From CAVREM01 sp963728825 (GTDB taxonomy: Bacteria; Acidobacteriota; Vicinamibacteria; Vicinamibacterales; CAVVIG01), in contig CAVSLA010000004.1 of the NCBI GenBank assembly GCA_963728825.1, forward strand, positions 806,001-870,000: DNA of 64,000 nt. Reading direction: 5' to 3'. Made by a program: the position numbers and the translations under genes. Under the pieces are notes generated by a model. It did no database searches and was not told the DNA's origin. It worked only from the letters and a program-made list of their open reading frames with translations. Below, piece by piece: positions 8,489 to 17,134 of this stretch; the first letter of the stretch is position 1; every line of letters begins with the position of its first letter.

Positions 8489-9343
8489 ATGTTGAACCGC
8501 CTGACCGTCTATCTGTCGTTCGTCCGCTTCAGCCACTCGGTGTTCGCGCTGCCGTTCGCGCTGGCGGGGGCGCTGCTCGCGGCGCGTGAGGCGCCGCTGA
8601 CGTGGCCGAAGATCGTCTGGATTCTCGTGGCGATGGTGGCGGCGCGCAGCGCGGCGATGGGCTTCAACCGTCTGGTGGACCGCCGATTCGATGCGCTGAA
8701 TCCGCGGACCGCGAATCGCGAGATTCCGCGCGGCGCCATGTCGGTCCGCGAGGCGGTGGTCTTCGTGACCGTCGCGTCGATCGCATTTGTCTATGCGGCC
8801 TGGCAGCTGAATCCCATCTGCTTCGCGCTTTCCCCCGTCGCACTGGCCATTGTCTTCTGGTATTCGCTGGCCAAGCGCTACACCGCGTGGACCCAACTCT
8901 TTCTTGGATTGGCGATGGCCGTGGCGCCAGTCGGAGGATGGCTTGCCGTCGGCGGACGAGGTGGCCTCGAGCCCTGGCTGCTGGCGCTCGCGATTGGCGC
9001 CTGGGTCGGCGGATTCGACGTGCTGTATGCCTGTCAGGATCTCGACTTCGATCGCGCCCACGGCCTGCGCTCGATTCCTGCGAAGTTTGGTGTGCCCGGG
9101 GCCCTCGCGATCTCGCGCGTGCTGCACGTGATCACGATTGTCTGCCTGCTGGGGCTCGGCGTCGTGGCACCGCTCCCGTGGTTCTACTACGTGGGCGTCG
9201 GCGGCGTCGCGCTGCTGCTCGTCTACGAACAGTCGCTGGTGCGGCCGACCGATCTGTCCCAGGTGAAGCGGGCCTTCGATCTGAACGGCTATGTCGGCAT
9301 CCTCTACCTGGTCGTGCTTGCGCTCTCGCTGTGGCGCGGCTGA
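8489..9343 (+). CDS. mqnP: UbiA-family prenyltransferase, probable menaquinone step (MqnP)
   Basis: A 284-residue integral membrane prenyltransferase with about eight or nine helices. The first aspartate-rich motif is NRLVDRRFDALNPRTANR and the second is DVLYACQDLDFDRAHGLRS, both normal for the UbiA/4-hydroxybenzoate polyprenyltransferase group. In this cluster the expected substrate is 1,4-dihydroxy-6-naphthoate, prenylated before decarboxylation; this is inferred from neighbours. The ATG at 8489 is preferred because the hydrophobic N-terminus begins there. The stop shares one base with the ATG of ubiX. Confidence 0.9.
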   Translation: MLNRLTVYLSFVRFSHSVFALPFALAGALLAAREAPLTWPKIVWILVAMVAARSAAMGFNRLVDRRFDALNPRTANREIPRGAMSVREAVVFVTVASIAFVYAAWQLNPICFALSPVALAIVFWYSLAKRYTAWTQLFLGLAMAVAPVGGWLAVGGRGGLEPWLLALAIGAWVGGFDVLYACQDLDFDRAHGLRSIPAKFGVPGALAISRVLHVITIVCLLGLGVVAPLPWFYYVGVGGVALLLVYEQSLVRPTDLSQVKRAFDLNGYVGILYLVVLALSLWRG

Positions 9344-9963
9344 TGAAGTCGATTGCCGTGGCCATCACCGGCGCGAGCGGGGCGATCTACGCAACGCGGA
9401 CGCTTGCGGCCCTGATGCAGCGTGGCGTCCACGTCGAGCTGGTCATCTCGGATTACGGCCGGAGGCTGCTGCGTGACGAGCTGGGCGAAGCCGCCGGCGC
9501 CGACCGCCTGTCCGGCTACCTCGTCGGCAAATACGGCGAGGGCGTGTCGGCGGGTAGCCTGACGCTGCACAACAACCGCGACCTTGGCGCGACGATCGCG
9601 AGCGGCAGCCACGGCTGCGGCGGGATGGCGATCGTGCCCTGCTCGATGAAAACGCTGGCCGGTGTCGCGCACGGGTTGTCGCGCAACCTGATCGAGCGTG
9701 CTGCTGATGTGATGCTCAAGGAACGCAGGCCGCTGATCATCGTGCCGCGGGAAACGCCGATGAGCCTCCCGCAGTTGAAGAACATGGTGCTCTGCGCCGA
9801 GGCCGGCGCGATAATCCTGCCGGCGATGCCGGCGTTCTACCAGCTGCCCAAAAGCCTCGATGATCTGGCGGACTTCATGGCTGGAAAAATCCTCAGCGCG
9901 CTGGGCTTCGATCACGAGCTGTATCCAGCCTGGACCGGTCAGGTCGATCGCGATCGTACGTAG
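9343..9963 (+). CDS. ubiX: UbiX-family flavin prenyltransferase
   Basis: A 206-residue flavoprotein that makes prenylated FMN for UbiD-type decarboxylases. It begins with the Rossmann motif AVAITGASGAIYATR and carries GSHGCGGMAIVPCSMKTLAGVAHG and the conserved PLIIVPRETPMSLPQLKNM. Its start codon overlaps the prenyltransferase stop (TGATG). In futalosine clusters it partners a UbiD-like decarboxylase acting on the prenylated naphthoate; no ubiD homologue is in this window. It is followed by an array of four hairpins, then the convergent glycosyltransferase gene. Confidence 0.93.
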   Translation: MKSIAVAITGASGAIYATRTLAALMQRGVHVELVISDYGRRLLRDELGEAAGADRLSGYLVGKYGEGVSAGSLTLHNNRDLGATIASGSHGCGGMAIVPCSMKTLAGVAHGLSRNLIERAADVMLKERRPLIIVPRETPMSLPQLKNMVLCAEAGAIILPAMPAFYQLPKSLDDLADFMAGKILSALGFDHELYPAWTGQVDRDRT

Positions 9964-10085
9964 GCCGGGCCTGTTAGGCCCGGCAGTGAGATGTAGGCCG
10001 GGTCCTTTTTGACTCGGCTTCGGTACGTAGGCCGGGCCTCTTAGGCCCGGCGGCGAGATGTAGGCCGGGTCCTTTTGGACCCGGC
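9964..10085. repeat. Array of four REP-like hairpins, probable bidirectional terminator
   Basis: Four tandem hairpins of the GCCGGG family sit between convergent genes: 9964-9984 (perfect nine-base arms), about 9993-10020 (degenerate), 10031-10051 (perfect) and 10064-10085 (GCCGGGTCC / GGACCCGGC, loop TTTT). The last one ends two bases from the stop codon of the minus-strand gene. Each copy is preceded by GTAG. Confidence 0.8.
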
Positions 10086-10087
10086 TT

Positions 10088-11722
10088 TCAGGGAATCGGC
10101 AACACCGCCTCCGCCGCCTCGATCTTCAACTCCGCGTCGCGAAACGGGTCGCGCACGATCGTGTCGGCCATCCTGAACTGCTTGGTCTGCCCCGGCTGCA
10201 ACACGTCTTTGATGACGTCCTGATGGCGCTGGACGATCGCCCCCTCTCCGTCGGTATAAGTGCTCGTGTAGATCAAGTTTCGAAACGCGACACGCGGATT
10301 CCTGTTAGTCACGCGCACCGTCCAGACGGCGGTATCAAGCGGTGCACGGCGGACTGTCTGCTCGTCAATCGTGAGGTCAGTCAGCTCATAGGGTCTCGAG
10401 CGGTCATCGAGTGCGCGCGGTCCGGCCGCCACGGCATAGGGACGCCGGTGGCCGAAGATTTCCGGCTGCTTCTCGCGAATGGCAGCCGCAATCACGGGGC
10501 GGTTCGCGTACAGCGACTGTTCGGGCCCTTGTGTCCAGATGAGCGCCGCATGAAAGGCGACATTGAGCGCCAGGACGACCGCCGCCACGCGCCGCCATCG
10601 TGGCGAGTCGATGAAGGTCCAGCAGCGTGCCGCGTAGATACACGCGATCGGCGCGACCGCATAAAAGGCGTGGGCCTGAGGTTCCTCGGTCACGAAGCAG
10701 TAGCTCGTATAGACCAGCACGACCGTGAACACGACCAGCGCGCGCAGCGGATTCCAGTCGGGCTGTTCCGGGGCGCGGCGGAACCACGACCCCAGCATCC
10801 AGATCGGCTGCGCGAAGCCTGCCACCAGGACCACGACGATCAGCGGCACGATCCACGGATGGTCCATCAGGAACAGCAGCCGTTTGGCGTTGTCGTTGGC
10901 CACGAACCGGTTGATCTCGAGGCTGGCGAACGAGAAGAACTGGGCGAGCGTGGTGACCAGACGATCGGGAGGGACGAAGTGGAAGTGGAGGTTGGCGAGC
11001 GCGCCACCCGATCCGCCGTCGAGTCCGTACTCGACGAACGTCGGCACGAGTGTGGCAGCAGGAATCGCCGCCCCCAAGGCGAGCCACGCCAGGTTGGCCG
11101 CGAGCGTTCCAGCCGCGAACCGGGTGCTGCGCGCACGCAGGAGGAGCGCCATCAGCACGTAGGGCATCAGCAGCGGCCACGACATGTGAATCTGCATGAT
11201 CCACGCGACGGCAGCGCCCATCAGGGCGAACGCGGCTCGCGGTCTCAGCACCCGGCGCGACAGGGCCGGGACCGCTTCGAAGAAGCCCACGAAGAACGCG
11301 ACCGCAGCCGGCAGGACGTACGAGGGGTTGTTGACGTGCGTCGAGAACTGCAGCGTCCAGGGGATGGTCATCAGCCAGCCCCACACCAGCCAGCGGGGCA
11401 CCGACGGGGACTGCAGACGGGCGTACCAGGCCAGCGCGCACAGGGCGGCGAATGACAGGATGTTGAGGAGCAGGAACGGCGCCTCGGGGACCGCCACGAG
11501 CTGCAGCGGCAGCCCGACCAGCAGCGGCTGCAGCGCGCCGGCAATCGCCGTGCGGGTCCACACCACGTCGGGACCGAAGTACGGCCAGTCGCCGGTCGCG
11601 TAAGAGCGCAGGCCCATCAGATAGATCTGGGTCTCGTCCTCGGACCAGAATTCCGAAGACAGGCCAAAGGCCAGACGCCCCACGAAGAGGGCAGCGAGCG
11701 CGGCAATCCACGTCCGACGCAT
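10088..11722 (-). CDS. GT-C / PMT-like integral membrane glycosyltransferase candidate
   Basis: A 544-residue membrane protein with about ten or more hydrophobic segments in the first 420 residues and a soluble C-terminal domain of about 120 residues. The first loop after helix 1 carries an acidic pair (FWSEDETQIYLMG), the position of the catalytic acidic residue in GT-C enzymes such as ArnT/PMT. That would mean transfer of a sugar from a polyprenyl-phosphate donor, but the assignment rests on topology and this motif only. It converges on ubiX and is divergent from ubiE with 38 bases between the starts. ATG start. Confidence 0.65.
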   Translation of the reverse strand: MRRTWIAALAALFVGRLAFGLSSEFWSEDETQIYLMGLRSYATGDWPYFGPDVVWTRTAIAGALQPLLVGLPLQLVAVPEAPFLLLNILSFAALCALAWYARLQSPSVPRWLVWGWLMTIPWTLQFSTHVNNPSYVLPAAVAFFVGFFEAVPALSRRVLRPRAAFALMGAAVAWIMQIHMSWPLLMPYVLMALLLRARSTRFAAGTLAANLAWLALGAAIPAATLVPTFVEYGLDGGSGGALANLHFHFVPPDRLVTTLAQFFSFASLEINRFVANDNAKRLLFLMDHPWIVPLIVVVLVAGFAQPIWMLGSWFRRAPEQPDWNPLRALVVFTVVLVYTSYCFVTEEPQAHAFYAVAPIACIYAARCWTFIDSPRWRRVAAVVLALNVAFHAALIWTQGPEQSLYANRPVIAAAIREKQPEIFGHRRPYAVAAGPRALDDRSRPYELTDLTIDEQTVRRAPLDTAVWTVRVTNRNPRVAFRNLIYTSTYTDGEGAIVQRHQDVIKDVLQPGQTKQFRMADTIVRDPFRDAELKIEAAEAVLPIP

Positions 11723-11760
11723 CAGATTCGGGATTTCAGACTTAAGATGGCGATTGTATC

Positions 11761-12475
11761 GTGCCGGACGTATCGAAATCGGCGCCGAGGATCGCCGCGA
11801 TGTTCGACGCGATCGCCCGCCGCTACGATTTTCTCAATCACTTCCTCAGTGCTGGAATCGATCGCCAGTGGCGCCGGGAGGCGGTCCGCAGCCTGCAGCT
11901 GACCGGCCGTGAACGTGTGCTGGATGTCTGCACCGGCACGGGCGATCTGGCGATCGCGTCACGTACCGCCAACCCGGGTGCGGCGTTTGTGATCGGGGTG
12001 GATTTCGCTCGGGCGATGCTGTGCGTCGGTCTCGACAAGCTTCGCCGCCGTGGCCTGGCCGACACGGTGCAACTGGCTCGCGGCGACGCCACGCGTCTCC
12101 CGCTGCCCGACGCCTCGGTCGATGCGGCGACGATTGCGTTCGGCATTCGCAACGTCGACGATCCCGGCGCAGCGTGCCGCGAACTGAACAGGGTGCTCGG
12201 CGCCAGCGGGCGTCTGGCGATTCTCGAGTTTGCCGTTCCGACAGCGCAGCCGTTCAGGTCGCTGTACATGACCTACTTCAAGTTCATCCTTCCCCGGCTC
12301 GGCCGGCTGGTGTCTGGACACGACGCCGCGTACCGAGTACCTTCCCGCTTCGGTCGGGACATTTGCGTCACCCGACCAGTTCAAGGCGATGCTCGGCAGC
12401 GCCGGCTTCGTTGCGATTTCCGCACGGCCGCTGACTTTTGGCGCGGTCGTTCTCTATACGGCGCGCAAGCGCTAA
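11761..12475 (+). CDS. ubiE: UbiE/MenG demethylmenaquinone methyltransferase, frameshifted
   Basis: A class I SAM-dependent methyltransferase for the last step of menaquinone synthesis. The N-terminus IAAMFDAIARRYDFLNHFLS, the SAM motif LDVCTGTGDLAIA and the family signature AFGIRNVDD are intact. At 12334 the frame breaks. Past one extra C in TACCGAG the downstream frame encodes EYLPASVGTFASPDQFK, AGF and a normal terminus ending YTARKR at 12475. Joined, the protein would be about 237 residues, normal for UbiE. Without the correction the original frame runs on to 12534 with unrelated sequence. I think a one-base sequence or assembly error is more likely than a true mutation. GTG start. Confidence 0.88.
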
Positions 12476-12514
12476 GCGGGAAAGGCGGGCGCTCGGGGCG
12501 CGCGTCCCGGCTGG

Positions 12515-12520
12515 TATACT
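12515..12520 (+). promoter_or_regulatory. Probable -10 box of the TonB-like gene operon
   Basis: TATACT lies 13 bases before the ATG at 12534, leaving room for only a few leader bases. No good -35 box is seen. The site sits just after the ubiE stop codon. Confidence 0.45.
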
Positions 12521-12533
12521 GCCTAACTACCTG

Positions 12534-13487
12534 ATGTACTTCGATTTCGAGGACCACCGTCCGGACATCACGCCGGTGGGGAGGGCCATCTCCTGGCGCG
12601 AGGGCGTCCTCATCTCGATCATCTTTCACATGGCGGGCGTCATCGCACTGCTCACCCTTCCGCAGTGGGTGATCGAGCGCGTCGTGCCGCCGCCGCAGGT
12701 GGAAGTGGCGCAGGATGACAAGGACGAGCCGCTCCGGTTCGTGTTCGTGCGGCCGCAGGTCGACGAGCGATCCAAGACGCCGCCGCCGCGTGCGGAACTG
12801 TCCGACGACAATCGCAGAGCGCGTGCGCCGGAGCGGGCCGAGAATCCGACCAACCCGCTGCCGATGTTACGCGGGAACTCGGCCGAACGCGCCGAACGCC
12901 TGGAGGAGGAACGGGCGCGCGGCCGGGGTCCGGTGCCCGAGCCGTCATCAGCGCCGCCGGCGGAGCCGGAAGCTGCGGATCCCGGCACGCGCGTTCCCGA
13001 ACAACAGACCGCGCTCGCCGTTCCCGCCCCGGCGCCCGAAGCCGGAACGGGGGCGGCGGCCAAACCGCGTGCCGGAGGCTCGCTTGGCGATGCGCTCCGC
13101 AATCTCGAACGGTACGTGCAGAACCAGCAGCTGCAGAACCCGCGCGGTGGCGTCGGCGATTTCGGACCGGCGATTCAGTTCGACACGATGGGCGTCGACT
13201 TCGGCCGGTGGATCCTGCGGTTCAAGGCGCAGGTCGAGCGCAACTGGTTTCCGCTGATTCCGCAGGCAGCGATGTCGATGAGCGGCCATGTCGTGCTGAC
13301 CTTCAACGTCCACAAGAACGGCAGCATCACCGACCTGACGCTGGCCAAGCCGGCACGCATCGACGGCTTCAATCACGCCGCGTACGGTGCGATGGTCTCA
13401 TCGAATCCGACCATCCCGCTGCCGCCCGAGTACCCCGCCGACAAGGCGTTCTTTACGGTGACGTTCTTCTACAACGAGTCGCCTTAG
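12534..13487 (+). CDS. TonB-like energy transducer protein
   Basis: A 317-residue protein with one membrane helix near residues 25-50 (GVLISIIFHMAGVIALL). A long charged, proline- and glutamate-rich linker (about 60-190) follows. The C-terminal domain of about 95 residues contains VERNWFPLIPQAAMSMSGHVVLTFNVHKNG and ends PLPPEYPADKAFFTVTFFYN, matching the TonB C-terminal fold. It would span the periplasm and pass proton-motive energy to outer-membrane transporters. It heads a run of cytoplasmic genes (miaA, hfq, deoB), so a housekeeping transporter role is not obvious. ATG 12534 fits the amphipathic N-terminus. Confidence 0.8.
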   Translation: MYFDFEDHRPDITPVGRAISWREGVLISIIFHMAGVIALLTLPQWVIERVVPPPQVEVAQDDKDEPLRFVFVRPQVDERSKTPPPRAELSDDNRRARAPERAENPTNPLPMLRGNSAERAERLEEERARGRGPVPEPSSAPPAEPEAADPGTRVPEQQTALAVPAPAPEAGTGAAAKPRAGGSLGDALRNLERYVQNQQLQNPRGGVGDFGPAIQFDTMGVDFGRWILRFKAQVERNWFPLIPQAAMSMSGHVVLTFNVHKNGSITDLTLAKPARIDGFNHAAYGAMVSSNPTIPLPPEYPADKAFFTVTFFYNESP

Positions 13488-13507
13488 TCGTGGGGCGGTA
13501 GATTGAC

Positions 13508-13588
13508 GTGACCCGATCGCAACAGCTCGGCCTCCTGATCCTGCTGTTCGTGTTCGTCGCCTACGTCGTGCTGCGACTCCGTGCGTAA
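13508..13588 (+). CDS. Predicted 26-residue single-span membrane peptide
   Basis: A GTG-initiated frame encoding MTRSQQLGLLILLFVFVAYV and six more residues ending in LRA. It is a polar start, one hydrophobic helix of about 17 residues and a basic end. It fills the gap between the TonB-like gene and miaA and overlaps the miaA start by eight bases, so it could couple translation. There is no homology claim; a frame this short could be chance, but the composition is typical of real small membrane proteins. Confidence 0.4.
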   Translation: MTRSQQLGLLILLFVFVAYVVLRLRA

Positions 13589-14525
13589 GCCGCTCCTCGT
13601 TGCCATCCTTGGCCCAACGGCGACCGGGAAGAGCGCGCTCGCATTGACGCTCGCCGGCGAGCTGGACGGCGAAATCGTCAATTGCGATTCGACCGCCGTC
13701 TTTCGCGGCTTCGACATCGGCACCGACAAAGTACCGGCCGCCGATCGTCGCGGCATTCCTCATCACCTGATCGACATCGTGGATCCGACCGACGAGTACA
13801 CCGCCGCGCAGTACGCCCGCGACGCGGCGCGCGCCGTCCGGGAGATTCATTCGCGGGGCCGGCTGCCGTTGGTGGTCGGCGGGACCGGCTTCTATTACCG
13901 GGCGCTGACGCGGGGACTCTTTCCCGGCCCCGGCCGTGACGCCGGCCTGCGCGAACGGCTGGGGACGATTGCGGCCAGGCGCGGCGTCGTCTTTCTTCAC
14001 CGGATGCTTGGCCGGGTCGACCCCGCCTCGGCTCGTCGGATTCAGCCGCGCGATCTCAAACGCATCGTCCGGGCGCTCGAGGTGTTTTTCCTGACCGGAC
14101 GGCCGCTCACGGCCCATTTCGCCGAGACCGCTTCGCCGATTCCCGACGTCGAGGTCATGGCCATTGCGCTGCGACTGCCGGCCGCCGAAATTTCAGCGCG
14201 AGTGACCAGGCGAGTGGACGAGCAGTTCGAACGCGGCCTCCTCACCGAGATCCGCGGTCTATTGAACGCCGGCGTGCCCGAGACTGCGCGGCCGTTCGGG
14301 GGGCTCGTCTACCGGCAGGCGCTCGAGCACCTCCACGGGGTCCGCGACGAGGAGGCGACGCGCGCCCTGATTGCCCAGGAGAACCGCCGATACGCCCGCC
14401 GTCAGTTGATCTGGTTCCGCAAAGAGCCTAATCTACGGTGGTTCGACGGTCCCGGCGACTCACCAGCCACCATCTCGGCCGTCCGGCAGCTCCTGAACGA
14501 GCGTCCCAAGGAGATCGGTTCCTGA
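13581..14525 (+). CDS. miaA: tRNA dimethylallyltransferase MiaA
   Basis: A 314-residue enzyme that prenylates A37 of tRNAs reading UNN codons. It has the P-loop GPTATGKSALA, the substrate segment NCDSTAVFRGFDIGTDK, the PHHLIDIVDP motif, GGTGFYYRALTRGL and a C-terminal QENRRYARRQLIWFRKE element. GTG start at 13581. The stop overlaps the hfq ATG (TGATG), giving the widespread miaA-hfq order. Confidence 0.95.
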   Translation: MRKPLLVAILGPTATGKSALALTLAGELDGEIVNCDSTAVFRGFDIGTDKVPAADRRGIPHHLIDIVDPTDEYTAAQYARDAARAVREIHSRGRLPLVVGGTGFYYRALTRGLFPGPGRDAGLRERLGTIAARRGVVFLHRMLGRVDPASARRIQPRDLKRIVRALEVFFLTGRPLTAHFAETASPIPDVEVMAIALRLPAAEISARVTRRVDEQFERGLLTEIRGLLNAGVPETARPFGGLVYRQALEHLHGVRDEEATRALIAQENRRYARRQLIWFRKEPNLRWFDGPGDSPATISAVRQLLNERPKEIGS

Positions 14526-14773
14526 TGCCCACCACATCCGAATCGCGGTCGACCGATGCGAACATCCAGGATGTCTTCCTGAACCACGTCCGCCGCGAGA
14601 AGCTGACGGTGACGATCCGCATGATGGACGGCACCGAGCTCGAGGGCCGAATCAAGAACTTCGATCGATTCTCGGTGGTGCTCGATCACGCCGGCGCCGA
14701 TCACATGATCTTCAAGCACGCGATCGCCGCAATCCGGACGCCGAAGCCGGTCGCCAACTACTTCACTCAATAG
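14525..14773 (+). CDS. hfq: RNA chaperone Hfq
   Basis: An 82-residue Sm-like protein. The Sm1 motif is seen in NIQDVFLNHVRREKLTVTI and the Sm2 motif in MIFKHAIAAI (family consensus YKHAI, here FKHAI). The DGTELEGRIKNFDRFSVVL segment forms the beta strands of the ring. The start overlaps the miaA stop by one base. The presence of Hfq implies small-RNA regulation in this organism. The tail after the Sm fold is very short. Confidence 0.94.
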   Translation: MPTTSESRSTDANIQDVFLNHVRREKLTVTIRMMDGTELEGRIKNFDRFSVVLDHAGADHMIFKHAIAAIRTPKPVANYFTQ

Positions 14774-14776
14774 CGC

Positions 14777-15958
14777 GTGCCCGCGCTCCCTAACCGCGCC
14801 ATCGTCATCGTGCTGGACAGCCTCGGCATCGGCGAGCTGCCCGACGCGTCTGCGTACGGCGACGCGGGGAGCGACACGCTGGGCCACATCGCCCGGGCGG
14901 TGCCGCTCGGTCTGCCGGTGCTGCGATCGATCGGGCTCGACCAGGTCGCAGATCTTGGTCCGGCCAGAGCGGTGCCCGTCGAATCCCGTTTTGAAGCAGC
15001 CACCGGACGGATGGCGGAAGCTTCGGCGGGGAAGGACTCAGTCACCGGTCACTGGGAGCTGATGGGTGTCGTACTGGAGACGGCATTTCCAGTGTTTCCG
15101 CACGGGTTTCCGGCGGAGCTGCTCGCCGAATTCTCCAGGCGGACCGGCCGCGGCGTGCTGGGCAACAAGGCGGCGTCGGGGACGGCCATCATCGATGAGC
15201 TCGGTGTGGAGCATCTGAAAACCGGGCACCTGATCGTCTACACCTCAGCCGACAGTGTCTTTCAGATCGCGGCCCACGAAAGGCTCGTCCCGGTCCCGGA
15301 ACTTTATGGAGCGTGTGAGATCGCCTACCAGCTGGCGGCGCGCGGTCTGGGCGTCGGGCGCGTCATCGCGCGGCCGTTTGTCGGCACTCCCGGCTCTTTC
15401 ACACGCACCGCCAACCGGCGCGACTTTGCACTGCCGCCAACCGGCGACACCCTGCTCGATCGGATGAGCGCGGCCTCGCGGACGGTCGTCGCCATCGGCA
15501 AGATCGAAGACCTGTTTGCCGGCCGCGGCATTTCGACGGCAATTCACACCATCAGCGACGACGACGGCATGGATCGCGTGCTGGCGGCGATGACGTCTGT
15601 CGCCGACGGTCTGATCTTTGCGAATCTCGTCGACTTCGACACGCAGTATGGCCACCGCAACGACATCTCCGGCTATGCGGAGAATCTGGAGCGGTTCGAT
15701 CGGCGGCTGGCCGAAGTGCTCGCCCGGCTCCGCGACGATGATGTGCTCATCATCACGGCCGACCACGGCAACGATCCGGCGACGCCGAGCACGGATCACT
15801 CCCGTGAGTACGTGCCGCTGCTGGTCACCGGCGGCCATGTGCGGAGAAGGGATCTCGGCACGCGTCAGACTTTCGCCGATGTCGGTCAGACGCTCGCGGA
15901 GCTGTTTGGCGTCGACCGGCTCGCCCACGGGACGAGCTTTCTCCATGAGATCATGTAA
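14777..15958 (+). CDS. deoB: Phosphopentomutase DeoB
   Basis: A 393-residue alkaline-phosphatase-superfamily enzyme interconverting (deoxy)ribose 1- and 5-phosphate. Metal-site motifs are clear: IVLDSLGIGELPDA, YGDAGSDTLGHIA, GKDSVTGHWELMG, DFDTQYGHRND and ITADHGNDP. Length is normal for DeoB. GTG start four bases after hfq. Followed six bases later by the dGTPase gene, so purine nucleoside salvage and dNTP control are adjacent. Confidence 0.95.
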   Translation: MPALPNRAIVIVLDSLGIGELPDASAYGDAGSDTLGHIARAVPLGLPVLRSIGLDQVADLGPARAVPVESRFEAATGRMAEASAGKDSVTGHWELMGVVLETAFPVFPHGFPAELLAEFSRRTGRGVLGNKAASGTAIIDELGVEHLKTGHLIVYTSADSVFQIAAHERLVPVPELYGACEIAYQLAARGLGVGRVIARPFVGTPGSFTRTANRRDFALPPTGDTLLDRMSAASRTVVAIGKIEDLFAGRGISTAIHTISDDDGMDRVLAAMTSVADGLIFANLVDFDTQYGHRNDISGYAENLERFDRRLAEVLARLRDDDVLIITADHGNDPATPSTDHSREYVPLLVTGGHVRRRDLGTRQTFADVGQTLAELFGVDRLAHGTSFLHEIM

Positions 15959-15964
15959 GCGACG

Positions 15965-17012
15965 ATGCGCCAGCTGACGCTGCGGGAACAGCTCGAGTCG
16001 CGCGAGCGGGAGATCCTTGCACCGCAGGCGGCGAAGAGCGCCGACTCCCGCGGCCGCCTTCGCGCGGAGCAGGAGGACGACGTCCGGCCGGCGTTCCAGC
16101 GCGATCGCGACCGGATCATCCACTGCAAGGCGTTCCGGCGCCTGAAGCACAAGACCCAGGTCTTCTTCGCGCCGGCCGGCGATCACTACCGGACCCGTCT
16201 CACGCACACCCTCGAGGTCTCGCAGATCGCCAGGACGATCGCGAAGGTCCTGCGCCTGCACGAAGAGCTGACCGAGGCGATCGCCCTTGGCCACGATCTC
16301 GGCCACACGCCGTTCGGCCACGCCGGCGAGCGCATCATCGACCAGCTGATGCCCGGCGGCTTCAACCATTACGAGCAGAGTCTGCGGATCGTCGACGTCC
16401 TCGAGAACGACGGACGCGGCCTGAATCTCAGCTGGGAAGTGCGTGACGGGATCGCCAAGCATTCGAAAGGCAAGTCGGGTTCGCCGGTCGGCATGGCTGC
16501 GGCGGTCAGGGCGGCCACCATCGAGGGACAGATCATGCGCGTCGCCGATCTGATTGCCTACGTCAATCATGATATCGACGACGCGACGCGCGCCGGGCTG
16601 ATTCGGATCGACGATCTCCCGCGCGACCTCGTCGCGGCGCTCGGCGGCAGCTCGTCGGCGCGCATTGGCACGCTCGTCAAAGACGTGGTCACCGAGACAC
16701 AGGCCGGCGATCTGGCGGAAATCCGCATGAGCCAGCCGATTCTCGATGCGGTGCTCGGTTTGCGAGCGTTTCTGTTCGACGCCGTCTACGAGAACACCAT
16801 TGCGACGGCCGAGTTCCGCAAGGCGTCGGACATCCTGTCAGGGTTGTGGCAGAAGGTTCAGCGAGCGGCCCGACGATTTCCTCGATCGCACGACCGTCGA
16901 GCGCGACGGGCTGGATGCCGCGACGCGTGATTTCGTGGCCGGCATGACCGATCGCTACGCGATCCGGTTGTTCGAGCAGCTGTTCATTCCAAAGCCGTGG
17001 TCCATCGAGTGA
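15965..17012 (+). CDS. dgt: dGTP triphosphohydrolase-like HD-domain protein, frameshifted
   Basis: An HD-superfamily dNTPase. The N-terminus has FQRDRDRIIHCKAFRRLKHK, then TRLTHTLEVSQIARTIAK and the metal site GHDLGHTPFGHAGE. Near 16857 one extra T (GGTTCAGC) shifts the frame. Before it the protein reads SGLWQK. After it the other frame continues SERPDDFLDRTTVERDG and ends AGMTDRYAIRLFEQLF to 17012, as expected. Removing the base gives about 348 residues with a normal end. Most likely a sequence error; a real truncation cannot be excluded. Confidence 0.87.
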
Positions 17013-17035
17013 AGGGGCTCAGGGCTTGTACGTAG

Positions 17036-17084
17036 GCCGGGCTTTTTAGGCCCGGCATGTCGTGGCGGACCTACGAGGTCCGCC
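17036..17084. repeat. Two REP-like hairpins after dgt
   Basis: A GCCGGGC / GGCCCGGC hairpin at about 17036-17057 and a second class, GGCGGACCT / AGGTCCGCC with a three-base loop, at 17064-17084. They separate dgt from the following PadR promoter and may end the upstream transcript. Confidence 0.75.
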
Positions 17085-17098
17085 CAACGCTCGCCCTG

Positions 17099-17134
17099 TT
17101 GACACTATAGCCACTGTGAATATAATCACAGTGA
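17099..17134 (+). promoter_or_regulatory. Consensus promoter with overlapping palindromic operator, leaderless PadR
   Basis: TTGACA at 17099-17104, a 16-base spacer and TATAAT at 17121-17126 form a full consensus promoter. The inverted repeat CACTGTGA (17112-17119) / TCACAGTG (17126-17133) covers the -10 box and the expected start point. The ATG follows at 17135, eight bases after the -10 box, so the mRNA should be leaderless. The palindrome is the likely autoregulatory PadR site. Confidence 0.8.

Noticed and set aside
12331..12340. Programmed frameshift in ubiE (also considered for leuS and dgt)
   Set aside because: No slippery heptamer or stimulatory structure, and these families are not known to use recoding; a one-base error explains all three.
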